From assembly GCA_036446455.1 (NCBI GenBank), contig JAZFSZ010000084.1, positions 1 through 10,386 of the forward strand: a DNA stretch of 10,386 nucleotides, given 5' to 3'. Below the pieces are notes generated by a model that was not told where the DNA came from, did not search any database, and saw only the letters and a list, made by a program, of their open reading frames with translations. The translations under genes were made by a program, and so were the position numbers. This document shows positions 1 through 7,306 of the stretch, piece after piece (the first letter of the stretch is position 1; each line of letters starts with the position of its first letter). The stretch is from JAZFSZ01 sp036446455 (GTDB lineage: Bacteria > Pseudomonadota > Gammaproteobacteria > Acidiferrobacterales > JAJDNE01).

Positions 1-2
1 CG

Positions 3-530
3 AGACAATTGCAATTTGAGGCTCTGGTAAAAGCCTTTTCCGGTGATCTTTACCGCTATGCGCTTTGGCTGTGCCATCGTCGTGAGCAGGCGGAGGATCT
101 GGTGCAAGAGACCTTTGCGCGGGCCTGGAAAGCGCTGGATAGCCTGCAGGATCATCGTGCCGCCAAAGGGTGGCTGTTGACCATATTGCGGCGGGAAAAC
201 GCACGCTATTACCAGCGAGCCCAAAGAGAAGGCATACCAGTAGACAGTTTTGACCCCGAACAAGCCATTGGTGCTGATCTGGACCCGGGCTCAGCTGAGA
301 TTGTCATGCTGCGCAAAGCGCTACTGGAATTGTCAGATGACTATCTTGAGCCGCTGTTGCTGCAGGTAATAGGCGGTTACACCGGCGCAGAGATTGCCGA
401 AGCGATGGGTATATCACCGGCCACGGTAATGACGAGATTATTTCGCGCGCGCAGGCGCTTGCGCAAGCGACTGGAAGGGGAAACGCCAGGAAATACCAGA
501 ACCAGCATGGCGCATAAATCGAAAAAATGA
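3..530 (+). CDS. RNA polymerase ECF sigma factor (sigma-70 family), 5' end cut by window
   Basis: Directs RNA polymerase to a dedicated promoter set and is presumably held inactive by the anti-sigma gene downstream. Counting from the TTG at position 9 (173 residues), sigma region 2 spans about residues 5-70, with the core-binding signature AEDLVQETFARAWKAL and a GWLLTILRRE segment. A short acidic linker follows, then region 4 at about 105-155 with the helix-turn-helix GYTGAEIAEAMGISPATVMT and a basic tail. The reading frame is open to the left edge and no Shine-Dalgarno sequence is visible before the TTG. The true start probably lies a few codons upstream, outside the window, so treat the gene as 5'-partial. 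The anti-sigma start follows 18 bp after the stop, indicating an operon. Family assignment is firm. The stimulus and regulon cannot be read from the sequence. Confidence 0.93.
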   Translation, partial: RQLQFEALVKAFSGDLYRYALWLCHRREQAEDLVQETFARAWKALDSLQDHRAAKGWLLTILRRENARYYQRAQREGIPVDSFDPEQAIGADLDPGSAEIVMLRKALLELSDDYLEPLLLQVIGGYTGAEIAEAMGISPATVMTRLFRARRRLRKRLEGETPGNTRTSMAHKSKK

Positions 531-548
531 ATCCGCGAAGGATGTGAA

Positions 549-1250
549 ATGGATTGTCTGGAATCAAGGCGAATAATGACGGCAGATCCGGGTCGCTATG
601 ACACCCGGTTACGTCAACATATTGGCGAGTGCAAACAATGTCGCGAGTTCGACATTGGTATGCGCCAGTTTGATTCCAGTCTGAAACAGGCTGTCAATAT
701 TCAAACGCCTGCCAATCTTTCGGCAATGATATTGATGCGTCAAAGCATCGCCATCCGGCGTGATAATCGTCACACACGCCATCGTTGGGGAGCACTTGCG
801 GCCAGCGCACTACTTACGCTCTCAATCGTTGGTTTATTTCTCTCCAATAGTGACCCTGCTCCACTCGGAGAAGCTGTGATTGCACATATTTACGAAGAGG
901 CCGATCACATGCAGGAGCGCAACAATGTTCAGCTTGCCGCAGTCAATAAAATTCTGGCGCCTTTTGGCAGCAGACTTCTTAAACCCATTGGCATAATAAA
1001 CTTTGCCAGCCACTGCCGTATTCGCCAACGTGACGGCGCGCACCTGGTAGTAGACGATAAAACCGGTCTGATTACGCTATTGTGGTTGCCGGGTGAATAC
1101 GTCAGAAAAATAACGATGATTGCCGACACACGTTTTACCGGTGTAATCGTTCCCGTTTACAACGGCAGCGTTGCCATCGTCGGCGAGGACCCGCTAGGCG
1201 TGAAACTGATGGAAGAACGTTTACGCCGTGCCGGTAGCCTGGTTTCTTAA
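549..1250 (+). CDS. DUF3379-type membrane anti-sigma factor
   Basis: Probable partner of the ECF sigma factor just upstream. The 233-aa protein has a cytoplasmic N-terminal part with an H-x3-C-x2-C zinc-type motif (H24, C28, C31), as in zinc-binding anti-sigma domains. One membrane segment follows (about residues 81-99, AASALLTLSIVGLFLS), then an extracytoplasmic C-terminal domain of about 130 residues. The opening pattern MDCLESRR..TADP..., the HIGECKQC motif and the overall layout match the DUF3379 family as I know it. The ATG is preceded by GAAGGA with a 6-base spacer, which supports this start. The last 37 codons are duplicated, with six base changes, at 8373-8485. A palindromic element begins 8 bp after the stop. 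The anti-sigma role is inferred from the family and the gene pair. Confidence 0.85.
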   Translation: MDCLESRRIMTADPGRYDTRLRQHIGECKQCREFDIGMRQFDSSLKQAVNIQTPANLSAMILMRQSIAIRRDNRHTRHRWGALAASALLTLSIVGLFLSNSDPAPLGEAVIAHIYEEADHMQERNNVQLAAVNKILAPFGSRLLKPIGIINFASHCRIRQRDGAHLVVDDKTGLITLLWLPGEYVRKITMIADTRFTGVIVPVYNGSVAIVGEDPLGVKLMEERLRRAGSLVS

Positions 1251-1258
1251 AGAACAAA

Positions 1259-1406
1259 ATCTGCCGCAGAGACGCGGGGGCGCAGAGAAAAGAAAAAATC
1301 ATAGGGCCGGCTTTCAGCCGGCCTTGAAAAGTAAAATTCTTTGTTTTGGCGGTCTGATAGACCGCCCTAAATGTTTTCTCTGCGCCCCCGCGTCTCTGCG
1401 GCAGAT
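1259..1406. repeat. 148-bp nested palindromic element (MITE-like), three stems
   Basis: A perfect 33-bp inverted repeat forms the outer arms (1259-1291 and 1374-1406), carrying CGCAGAGACGCGGGGGCG and its complement. Two further perfect hairpins sit between the arms. One is GGCCGGCT-TTC-AGCCGGCC at 1305-1323 and the other is GGCGGTCT-GAT-AGACCGCC at 1348-1366. The element could extrude as a branched cruciform or fold as RNA into a three-hairpin cloverleaf. It lies 8 bp after the anti-sigma stop and could also end that transcript, although no clean T-tract follows. Arms of this CGCAGAG/GCGCAGAG type recur as dispersed non-coding repeats in many proteobacteria. No transposase is present, so any mobility would have to be supplied in trans. 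Confidence 0.85.
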
Positions 1407-1529
1407 ATTTATATTCAACGCGTCGCGCCCGATCTTGTTAGAGTTTTACATTGATATTTACCTGTATCCTGTTCCGGCTCTGGTCATTGATCAGGGCATC
1501 GCTACTGGAAACATATTTTCCCAACAAAA

Positions 1530-1547
1530 GGACAAAAAGGACAAAAA
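1530..1547 (+). repeat. Two tandem GGACAAAAA units in the leader of the first glycosyltransferase
   Basis: The 9-mer GGACAAAAA occurs twice head to tail, then GAGAATAG leads into the ATG at 1556. The only Shine-Dalgarno-like sequence for that ATG is the weak AAGAG immediately after the second unit. A change in unit number could therefore alter the ribosome-binding context. From 1407 to 1529 I see no gene and no convincing promoter. Confidence 0.4.
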
Positions 1548-1555
1548 GAGAATAG

Positions 1556-3841
1556 ATGGTAACTCACAGCACAACAGTCTCAGGATCAGAATGGACTGAA
1601 ATCAAGTCCATAGTCCTGATCGGCAACTACCTCCCCCGGCAATGCGGTATCGCCACATTCACCACGCATCTTCTTGAATCCATCGTGTTGAATGCACCGG
1701 ACAAAGCCTGTTGGGCGGTCGCAATGAACGATCGGCCCGAGGGTTATCCCTATCCTTCCAATGTGCGTCTTGAAATCAACCAGAGTCAGCTGAACGAATA
1801 CAGCCTGGCGGCCGATTTATGCAACCTTAATCAGGTGGATGTGGTTTGTCTGCAGCATGAATTTGGCATATTCGGTGGCCAGCGAGGCAGTTTTATAATT
1901 GAACTGCTGCGCGAACTGAAAATGCCGATCATTACCACTCTGCACACCATTCTCAATAACCCAAGCACGCGGGAACGAAATATCATCATGGAACTCGCCA
2001 GGCTGTCTGACCGCCTGGTGGTGATGAGTGAACGTTCAATAAACTTCCTGCGTGACATCTACAGGGTACCCGAGGGAAAAATTGTCTTGATTGACCATGG
2101 AATTCCTGACGTTCCGTTTGCCGAGCCTGATATCTACAAGGACAAGTTCGATGTATCAGGAAAGAAAGTTATTCTGACCTTTGGTCTGCTGGGGCCGGAT
2201 AAGGGTATTGAAACAGTAATCGATGCCCTGCCGGAGATTGCAAAAACGCACCCGGAGATTATCTTCATGGTTGTTGGTGTTACTCATCCTCACTACAAGG
2301 CGGAACATGGAGAAGCTTACAGAATCAGTCTCCACTTGCAGGCAAATAAACTCGGTGTTGCGGATTATATTGTTTTTTATGATCGCTTCGTCACTGAAGA
2401 AGAGATATCAGAATTTATCGGAGCGGCAGATATTATCATCACTCCCTATGTGAAAGAGGCACAGATAATTTCCGGCACTCTTTCCTATGCGCTTGGGATG
2501 GGCAAAGCAGCGATATCAACGCCTTATTGGCATGCCCAGGAACTACTCGCCGAGGGACGTGGCATACTGATTCCGTTCCAGGATCACGAAATCCTCGCAA
2601 GGGAGGTCATCAATCTTCTGGATCATCCTGATGAGCTTCGTGCCCTGCGCGAGAGAGCCTGGAAATATGGTCGAAAAATGATATGGAGCACCGTCGGAGC
2701 TCGTTATCTTGATATCTTTGCTGAAGCCCGGCATCGACGGTTGCGCGATGACTTGACTACCATAAAAGAAGATACACTCGGCTCTCGGCCGCAAGCGCTG
2801 CCGGAGATCAAACTGGATCATCTTTTCCGTATGACCGATGGAACCGGCATCCTGCAACATGCCAAACATAGCGTTCCAAACCGGCAACACGGTTATTGCG
2901 TGGACGACAATGCGCGCGCGTTAATCGTCACCATGATGGTGCAGGATCTCCATCCCAGGGATTCGTCGACGACTGACCTGACTACGGTCTATCTCAGTTT
3001 TCTCGACCATGCCTTCAATAACCGGAATGGCCACTTTCGCAACTTCCTGTCCTATGATCGACACTGGCTGGAGGAAGCGGGCTCGGAGGATTCTTATGGC
3101 CGTGCATTATGGGCACTGGGAATAGCGGTGGCCCTGGGTCGCAACAAGGGGCAAGTGGGTTTGGCAACCGACCTGTTCCTGCAAGCGCTAAACCCTGTGG
3201 AACAGTTTACATTTCCGCGGGCAGTTGCATTCACAATTATTGCGACTCATGCCTATCTGGTTCGCAACGAAGAAGATCGTCAAATCGAAGTCGTGTGCAA
3301 GCGACTCTCTCAACAACTCATCAACTGGTTCAGGGCTTCGGCCACCGGGGACTGGCCCTGGTGCGAGAATATATTAACCTACGATAATGCCAGACTGTCA
3401 CAGGCGTTACTGTTGTCTGGACGCAGGTTTGGCGACAATGAAATGAAACATACAGGTTTGCGTTCACTTGCCTGGTTACAAAAAATACAGACCGACAAAA
3501 CCAGCCAGCATTTTTCCGCCATTGGCAACGACGGCTGGTATACAAAGAACGGTGACAAAGCGCAATTCGATCAACAGCCTATCGAGGCGGCAGCAATGAT
3601 AGATGCCTGCATGGAGGCATTCAGATGCACGCAGGATAAAAACTGGATCGATGTTGCTTACCAGTGTTTAAACTGGTACCTGGGGGACAACGACCTTCAG
3701 ACCCCACTCTATGACCACTCTACCGGAGGTTGCCGGGATGGTCTGGGGGTCGAAGGCGTGAATGAAAATCAGGGGGCTGAATCCTCTCTTTGCTGGCTGA
3801 CGGCGCTGCTCGCAATTTACAATCATCGCGGCCGAACCTGA
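1556..3841 (+). CDS. GT4 family glycosyltransferase fused to a C-terminal helical glycosidase-like domain
   Basis: A 761-aa two-domain protein, about twice the length of an ordinary GT4 enzyme. Residues 17-395 form a GT-B retaining glycosyltransferase: an N-terminal Rossmann half (VLIGNYLPRQCGIATFT at 20-36, LQHEFGIFGGQRG at 99-111, ITTLHT) and a nucleotide-sugar-binding half (LTFGLLGPDKGIETVIDAL at 207-225, ADIIITPYVKEAQIISG, then STPYWHAQELL). Residues 420-760 are helix-rich with conserved-looking blocks (HGYCVDDNARAL 445-456, WPWCENILTYDNARLSQALL 600-619, DQQPIEAAAMIDAC 672-685, ENQGAESSLCWLTALLAI 737-754). This pattern suggests an (alpha/alpha)6 toroid as in several glycosidases and epimerases, though I cannot name the family. 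No signal peptide, so cytoplasmic. The ATG is the only plausible start in frame but its ribosome site is weak. The GH130 neighbours suggest mannoside metabolism. Donor and acceptor are unknown. Confidence 0.88.
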   Translation: MVTHSTTVSGSEWTEIKSIVLIGNYLPRQCGIATFTTHLLESIVLNAPDKACWAVAMNDRPEGYPYPSNVRLEINQSQLNEYSLAADLCNLNQVDVVCLQHEFGIFGGQRGSFIIELLRELKMPIITTLHTILNNPSTRERNIIMELARLSDRLVVMSERSINFLRDIYRVPEGKIVLIDHGIPDVPFAEPDIYKDKFDVSGKKVILTFGLLGPDKGIETVIDALPEIAKTHPEIIFMVVGVTHPHYKAEHGEAYRISLHLQANKLGVADYIVFYDRFVTEEEISEFIGAADIIITPYVKEAQIISGTLSYALGMGKAAISTPYWHAQELLAEGRGILIPFQDHEILAREVINLLDHPDELRALRERAWKYGRKMIWSTVGARYLDIFAEARHRRLRDDLTTIKEDTLGSRPQALPEIKLDHLFRMTDGTGILQHAKHSVPNRQHGYCVDDNARALIVTMMVQDLHPRDSSTTDLTTVYLSFLDHAFNNRNGHFRNFLSYDRHWLEEAGSEDSYGRALWALGIAVALGRNKGQVGLATDLFLQALNPVEQFTFPRAVAFTIIATHAYLVRNEEDRQIEVVCKRLSQQLINWFRASATGDWPWCENILTYDNARLSQALLLSGRRFGDNEMKHTGLRSLAWLQKIQTDKTSQHFSAIGNDGWYTKNGDKAQFDQQPIEAAAMIDACMEAFRCTQDKNWIDVAYQCLNWYLGDNDLQTPLYDHSTGGCRDGLGVEGVNENQGAESSLCWLTALLAIYNHRGRT

Positions 3842-3857
3842 TTGAGTCAGCCAGAAA

Positions 3858-3895
3858 TGGCACGAATGGTGTTACCACGCTTTATCGTACCCTTG
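3858..3895 (+). repeat. 38-bp hairpin-forming direct repeat, copy 1
   Basis: This segment begins TGGCACGAATGG and matches 4131-4168 at 35 of 38 positions (differences at 3870, 3881 and 3889). Within each copy the left and right halves are partly self-complementary around a TACC loop. In this copy two of the pairs would be G-T wobbles, so the fold is weaker than in copy 2. It lies 17 bp after the stop of the first glycosyltransferase gene, inside the 397-bp gene-free stretch 3842-4238. Confidence 0.75.
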
Positions 3896-3927
3896 CGTTT
3901 GCTTTTTCTCCTACTCCAGAAACTTCA

Positions 3928-4016
3928 AACGCAGAGGCGCAAAGAAAATCTTTTACTGGTAATTTTATTCATAAATACCCTTTCTTGCTTTGCGCCTTTG
4001 CGTTGGGTGTTTTTTT
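3928..4016 (+). terminator. Palindromic CGCAGAG/CGCAAAG repeat with T-run, possible terminator
   Basis: Arms of 17 bp at 3928-3944 (AACGCAGAGGCGCAAAG) and 3988-4004 are complementary at 16 of 17 positions and separated by a 43-base AT-rich loop. Seven T residues follow at 4010-4016, so on the plus strand this could act as a factor-independent terminator for the upstream glycosyltransferase gene. The loop is longer than usual, which lowers confidence. The arms share the CGCAGAG...GCGCA(G/A)AGAAAA pattern with the element at 1259-1406, so both belong to one broad repeat class. Confidence 0.5.
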
Positions 4017-4017
4017 A

Positions 4018-4105
4018 GGCAGGATGAGCGCAGCACGACCTGAGTAAGCGAAGCGAACGAGGAAGTACTTGACGAAGCCCGAAGGGATTCTGAAGTGTTC
4101 CTGCC
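4018..4105. repeat. Inverted repeat GGCAGGA...TCCTGCC around an 74-base segment
   Basis: GGCAGGA at 4018-4024 is the exact complement of TCCTGCC at 4099-4105. Flanking T-rich and A-rich bases extend the stem with one bulge. The interior is purine-rich (AAGCGAAGCGAACGAGGAAG) with no credible open reading frame. It lies between the two 38-bp direct repeats and may be the core of a small repeat element. Function unknown. Confidence 0.4.
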
Positions 4106-4130
4106 AAAAGGGGTGGTACCAGTAGCATTT

Positions 4131-4168
4131 TGGCACGAATGGCGTTACCACGCCTTATCGTGCCCTTG
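4131..4168 (+). repeat. 38-bp hairpin-forming direct repeat, copy 2
   Basis: Second copy of the 3858-3895 repeat. Here the self-complementarity is better: GCACGA pairs with TCGTGC and GGCGT pairs with ACGCC around a TACC loop, with a small internal mismatch. The copy sits 70 bp beyond the stop of the minus-strand GH130 gene. The two copies thus lie just after the ends of two convergent genes, where they could shape transcript 3' ends. A 13-bp stretch similar to its start (12 of 13 bases) occurs at 8294-8306. Confidence 0.75.
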
Positions 4169-4238
4169 TTTCACAACTGCCTGCATGGTTCGATGGGGTT
4201 TTGTGAGGCAGTGGTGATCAGGATCAGGTTGGACTGGC

Positions 4239-5717
4239 TCACTGCTTCAATCTGGCCATCACCTCTGGTAGAGACAGGGTCACTATCGTGCAATTGTGGT
4301 CCGCATAGGCATAGGGAATGATTAATTCGCCCTGGTGAATGATTGCTCCACAACTATAAACCACGTTTGGGACATATCCCTCCCGCTCCTGTGCGTTGGG
4401 TTGCAAGATCGGATGCTCGATGCGGCTGATAATTCGGGTCGGATCATCTAGATCTAGTAACTCGATTCCGAGACTGTATGTACGCATTGGGCCCACGCCG
4501 TGGGTTACAACCAGCCAGCCCTCGGATGTCTCGATAGGTGAACCACTATTGCCCATCTGAAAGAACTCATACGGAAATTCCGGTTCCTGCAAAATACTCG
4601 CATATTCCCAGTAATGCAGGTTGTCCGAAAACATGATGGAGCAGTATTCGCCGTTCTGGCGCGACAGCATGACATATTTCCCCCCGATTTTTCTCGGGAA
4701 CAGGGCCATTCCCTTATCCTGTGCCTGCGCCCCGTACAAGGTCATAATCTTGAAAGAGAGGAAGTCTTTCGTTTCAATTAATTGCGGCAAAATTTTATCG
4801 CCATTGTATGCCGTATAGGTGGCGTAGTAAGTCACTGTGCCGTCATCATGAACAAAACGCACAAAACGGGCGTCCTCGATTCCCTGGCTCTCGGACGCAG
4901 ATACGGGGGCGATCACCCGCTCGGTTATCGAGTGTTCCTCGGGAAACAAAATCTCGTAATTGGATTGCACCAGCCACATCGCCATTTCGGTGGCGGCCTC
5001 CTTGTCTTGTTGTCTGAAATTGCCAATTTCCTTAAGCGCAGCGAGCTTTTCCAGTAGTTCGTCCTGTGTGAATTCTTCGGGCAACTCACCGAACAGCCAT
5101 CGCACCAACTTATCATTCGCCCCCATCTCCTGGAGCTTCATCTGGAAAAGCAGCCGCTCATAACTTGGGTTGGGATGGATTTCGGGTGTGGCGGCATAAT
5201 GGCTCAGGGAATCGAAGAAAATGTCGCCATTTGAGTCGATTATGCCGCTGCGAAATTCGATTGACGAAATGTGGCCTTCGCCTGTGGCACGGAAACTCAT
5301 AATAAACCGGCAAGATCCTTCCGGGTCTTCCTCCTGGGAGGCAATCTTGACGATTGATGGGTTAAATAGTGCCGCCGCCTCCACTGAGTATTCCGCGGTG
5401 AAATAAGCACCGATCAACAGTCGCCGCTCCTTTGAAAGCTTGTCAACAAACGGCACATGAGCGGACATCCGTTCGAAATTCTCCTCAAGAATGTCCCTGA
5501 AGTTGCGGTGACGGTGGGAAAAATTATGCATCGTGGCATCAATGAGCGAAACCACCTGATCTTCGTCAAGGCCGAGCACACGGTTAATGATATTCTGAAT
5601 GCGTGTTTCACTACCCGGTATATACGGCCGCGTGATAACACGGTTAACATCCGCCTTTATTACGATCGATTTGCGCCGTGCCAGCGGAGTAGCAGAAGTT
5701 GAATCAGTATCATTCAT
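4239..5717 (-). CDS. Long GH130 family protein (PH1107-related beta-mannoside phosphorylase/hydrolase-like)
   Basis: A 492-aa protein of the GH130 five-bladed beta-propeller family, whose members split beta-mannosides by phosphorolysis or, in some subfamilies, hydrolysis. Family blocks seen: GEGHISSIEFRSG 147-159, GIEDARFVRF 279-288 (D282 aligns with the usual catalytic acid of the EDPR motif), GMALFPRKIGGKYVMLSRQ 336-354, GNSGSPIETSEGWLVVTHGVG 389-409, YSLGIELLDLDDPTRIISR 414-432 and VPNVVYSCGAI 449-459. It is about 170 residues longer than the other GH130 here, through a divergent, partly helical N-terminal half. The usual EDPR reads EDAR, and the usual KIGAG and YHGV blocks read QMGNSG and THGVG. 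No signal peptide, so probably intracellular. The ATG has no clear Shine-Dalgarno, so the start is less certain. It converges on the first glycosyltransferase gene and diverges from the GT4-cupin gene. Confidence 0.88.
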   Translation of the reverse strand: MNDTDSTSATPLARRKSIVIKADVNRVITRPYIPGSETRIQNIINRVLGLDEDQVVSLIDATMHNFSHRHRNFRDILEENFERMSAHVPFVDKLSKERRLLIGAYFTAEYSVEAAALFNPSIVKIASQEEDPEGSCRFIMSFRATGEGHISSIEFRSGIIDSNGDIFFDSLSHYAATPEIHPNPSYERLLFQMKLQEMGANDKLVRWLFGELPEEFTQDELLEKLAALKEIGNFRQQDKEAATEMAMWLVQSNYEILFPEEHSITERVIAPVSASESQGIEDARFVRFVHDDGTVTYYATYTAYNGDKILPQLIETKDFLSFKIMTLYGAQAQDKGMALFPRKIGGKYVMLSRQNGEYCSIMFSDNLHYWEYASILQEPEFPYEFFQMGNSGSPIETSEGWLVVTHGVGPMRTYSLGIELLDLDDPTRIISRIEHPILQPNAQEREGYVPNVVYSCGAIIHQGELIIPYAYADHNCTIVTLSLPEVMARLKQ

Positions 5718-5832
5718 AAGGTGTGTCCGCGAGGGAAATATTCTCTCTAAATAAGAGCTGAATAAATAGTTCGGGGATTGTTGTCTTTGTTAATCATGGT
5801 TATATTTTCCAGCCTTGCAGGACAAGAAGCAA

Positions 5833-5866
5833 ATAATATGCCACATTGGATGTCCCCACATATTAT
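5833..5866. promoter_or_regulatory. Inverted repeat ATAATATG-N18-CATATTAT in the divergent intergenic region
   Basis: Perfect 8-bp arms at 5833-5840 and 5859-5866 lie between the divergent long GH130 and GT4-cupin genes. It could be a bipartite operator or a weak RNA stem. It is AT-rich, so chance occurrence is possible. No specific regulator can be named. Confidence 0.25.
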
Positions 5867-5896
5867 CCCTGCTGTCCGGTATGCTTTTTTGTTATT

Positions 5897-5911
5897 ACTG
5901 TGTCACACAGT
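5897..5911. promoter_or_regulatory. 15-bp palindrome ACTGTGTCACACAGT, candidate operator
   Basis: A perfect palindrome with 7-bp arms and a single central C, centred 59 bp before the TTG start of the GT4-cupin gene. It lies in the 245-bp region shared by two divergent genes, a typical place for a transcription factor site. Size and symmetry suit a dimeric helix-turn-helix repressor. It is not a standard CRP or FNR site. No regulator gene for the cassette is present in the window. Confidence 0.4.
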
Positions 5912-5962
5912 TCATTTCTGATCAATAAATATACCGCCCCAACACATACAGGGAGGTTGTTT

Positions 5963-7306
5963 TTGAAAATTGCAATGTTAAGTCCGCTGTCCTGGCGCAC
6001 ACCACCGCGTCACTATGGGCCATGGGAAAATATCGTCAGCCTCCTTACGGAGCAATTGGTCAATATGGGTCAAGACGTGACATTGTTTGCGACAGGAGAT
6101 TCTGACACCAGCGGCAAGCTTGCCTGGGTTTGCGAGCGACCCTACTCTGAGGACCCCTCGATCAACCCCAAAGCCTGGGAGTGTCTGCATATTGCCGAGG
6201 TGTTCAGGCGGGCGGACGAATTCGATTTGATTCATAACCACTTTGATTTTTTACCGCTCAGCTATAGCGCGTTTACCAGAACGCCGGTCGTCACCACCAT
6301 ACATGGATTCTCTTCGCCCGCAATTTTACCAGTTTATCAAAAGTATAATAAACAAACCCATTATGTGGCTATCAGCGAAGCCGACAAGCGCCATGATCTT
6401 GACTATATCGCCACCATCCATCACGGCATCGACCTTGCAAAGTTCCAGTATTGGTCAGAGACGGGAGACTATCTCTTGTTCTTCGGGCGAATCCACGCCG
6501 ACAAGGGTGTGCACACAGCCATTGAGGTGGCAAAAAAGAGCAAGTTGCCGTTGGTGATTGCCGGAATAGTCCAGGACGAGTCATACTTCAAGAAACAGGT
6601 TGAGCCGCATATCGACGGATCGATGGTGCGATTCATCGGCGCAGTCGGATCGGAACAAAGGCAAGAGGTCATGGCGGGCGCACGGGCTTTATTACACCTG
6701 ATCAACTTTGAAGAGCCTTTTGGGCTCAGCGTCGTCGAATCCATGGCCTGCGGTACACCGGTGATCGCCTTCGCAAGGGGATCCATGCCGGAGCTCATTC
6801 GCAATGGCAAGACGGGATATATTGTCGATGATGTGGAAGCAGCCGTGCAGGCGGTGGGCAGGATTGACTCAATCGACCGGCGGACCTGTCGAGAAGAAAT
6901 GGAACAACGATTTACCTGCCAGCGCATGGCGAAAGATTACCTGAATGTTTATCAGCAGATTCTCGACCAACGCGAGAACCACCGGCCCTGGGGTTACTAC
7001 ATCGACCTGGTGGAACGAGACGATCACAAGATCAAGGAGATCACCGTCAATCCGGGGCAACGGCTCAGTCTGCAAAAACATCGGCACCGTGCTGAACACT
7101 GGACCGTGGTCAGTGGCGAGGCATTGGTGACAATAGGAAAACAAGAGACTCTGTTAACGCCGGGGCAATCCATTGATGTCCCGAAAGGTGCGGTGCACCG
7201 AATCAAGAATCCCGGCACTATTCCACTGCTGATAGTAGAAGTGCAGATGGGGGATTATTTTGGAGAGGATGACATTATCCGGCTGGAGGATGACTATGAC
7301 CGCTGA
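5963..7306 (+). CDS. GT4 glycosyltransferase fused to type II mannose-6-phosphate isomerase-like cupin
   Basis: A 447-aa fusion. Residues 1-335 are a GT4 enzyme: MKIAMLSPLSWRTPPRHYGPWE at the N-terminus, HNHFDF 91-96, TTIHGF, YVAISEADK, the donor-site block LLFFGRIHADKGVHTAIEVA 171-190, and EPFGLSVVESMACGTPVI 251-268, which holds the E-x7-E motif (E251, E259). Residues 338-447 match the C-terminal isomerase domain of ManC/AlgA-type proteins: ENHRPWGYY, PGQRLSLQKHRHRAEHW 364-380, VVSGEALVTIG, the second cupin motif G401-x5-P-x-G-x2-H412-x3-N416, and the terminal GEDDIIRLEDDYDR. The guanylyltransferase half of ManC is absent. A TTG start is chosen because GGAGG (5952-5956) precedes it by 6 bases. 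The in-frame ATG at 5846 would add 39 residues unlike the family, and the ATG at 5975 is too far from the ribosome site. It overlaps the GH130 gene downstream by 11 bp, so the two are probably co-translated. Substrate unknown, mannose likely. Confidence 0.88.
   Translation: MKIAMLSPLSWRTPPRHYGPWENIVSLLTEQLVNMGQDVTLFATGDSDTSGKLAWVCERPYSEDPSINPKAWECLHIAEVFRRADEFDLIHNHFDFLPLSYSAFTRTPVVTTIHGFSSPAILPVYQKYNKQTHYVAISEADKRHDLDYIATIHHGIDLAKFQYWSETGDYLLFFGRIHADKGVHTAIEVAKKSKLPLVIAGIVQDESYFKKQVEPHIDGSMVRFIGAVGSEQRQEVMAGARALLHLINFEEPFGLSVVESMACGTPVIAFARGSMPELIRNGKTGYIVDDVEAAVQAVGRIDSIDRRTCREEMEQRFTCQRMAKDYLNVYQQILDQRENHRPWGYYIDLVERDDHKIKEITVNPGQRLSLQKHRHRAEHWTVVSGEALVTIGKQETLLTPGQSIDVPKGAVHRIKNPGTIPLLIVEVQMGDYFGEDDIIRLEDDYDR

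Noticed and set aside
1228..1599. 123-codon plus-strand reading frame between the anti-sigma and first glycosyltransferase genes
   Set aside because: It is a read-through of the palindromic element at 1259-1406. It overlaps the anti-sigma end, has no ribosome site, and its product is just translated repeat arms.
3790..4047. 85-codon plus-strand frame at the end of the first glycosyltransferase gene
   Set aside because: It overlaps the real gene in another frame and then runs through the CGCAGAG/CGCAAAG inverted repeat; no start signal or protein-like pattern.
5846..5962. Upstream ATG extension of the GT4-cupin protein
   Set aside because: The 39 extra residues do not look like a GT4 N-terminus or a clean signal peptide, no ribosome site precedes the ATG, and GGAGG lies correctly before the TTG at 5963.
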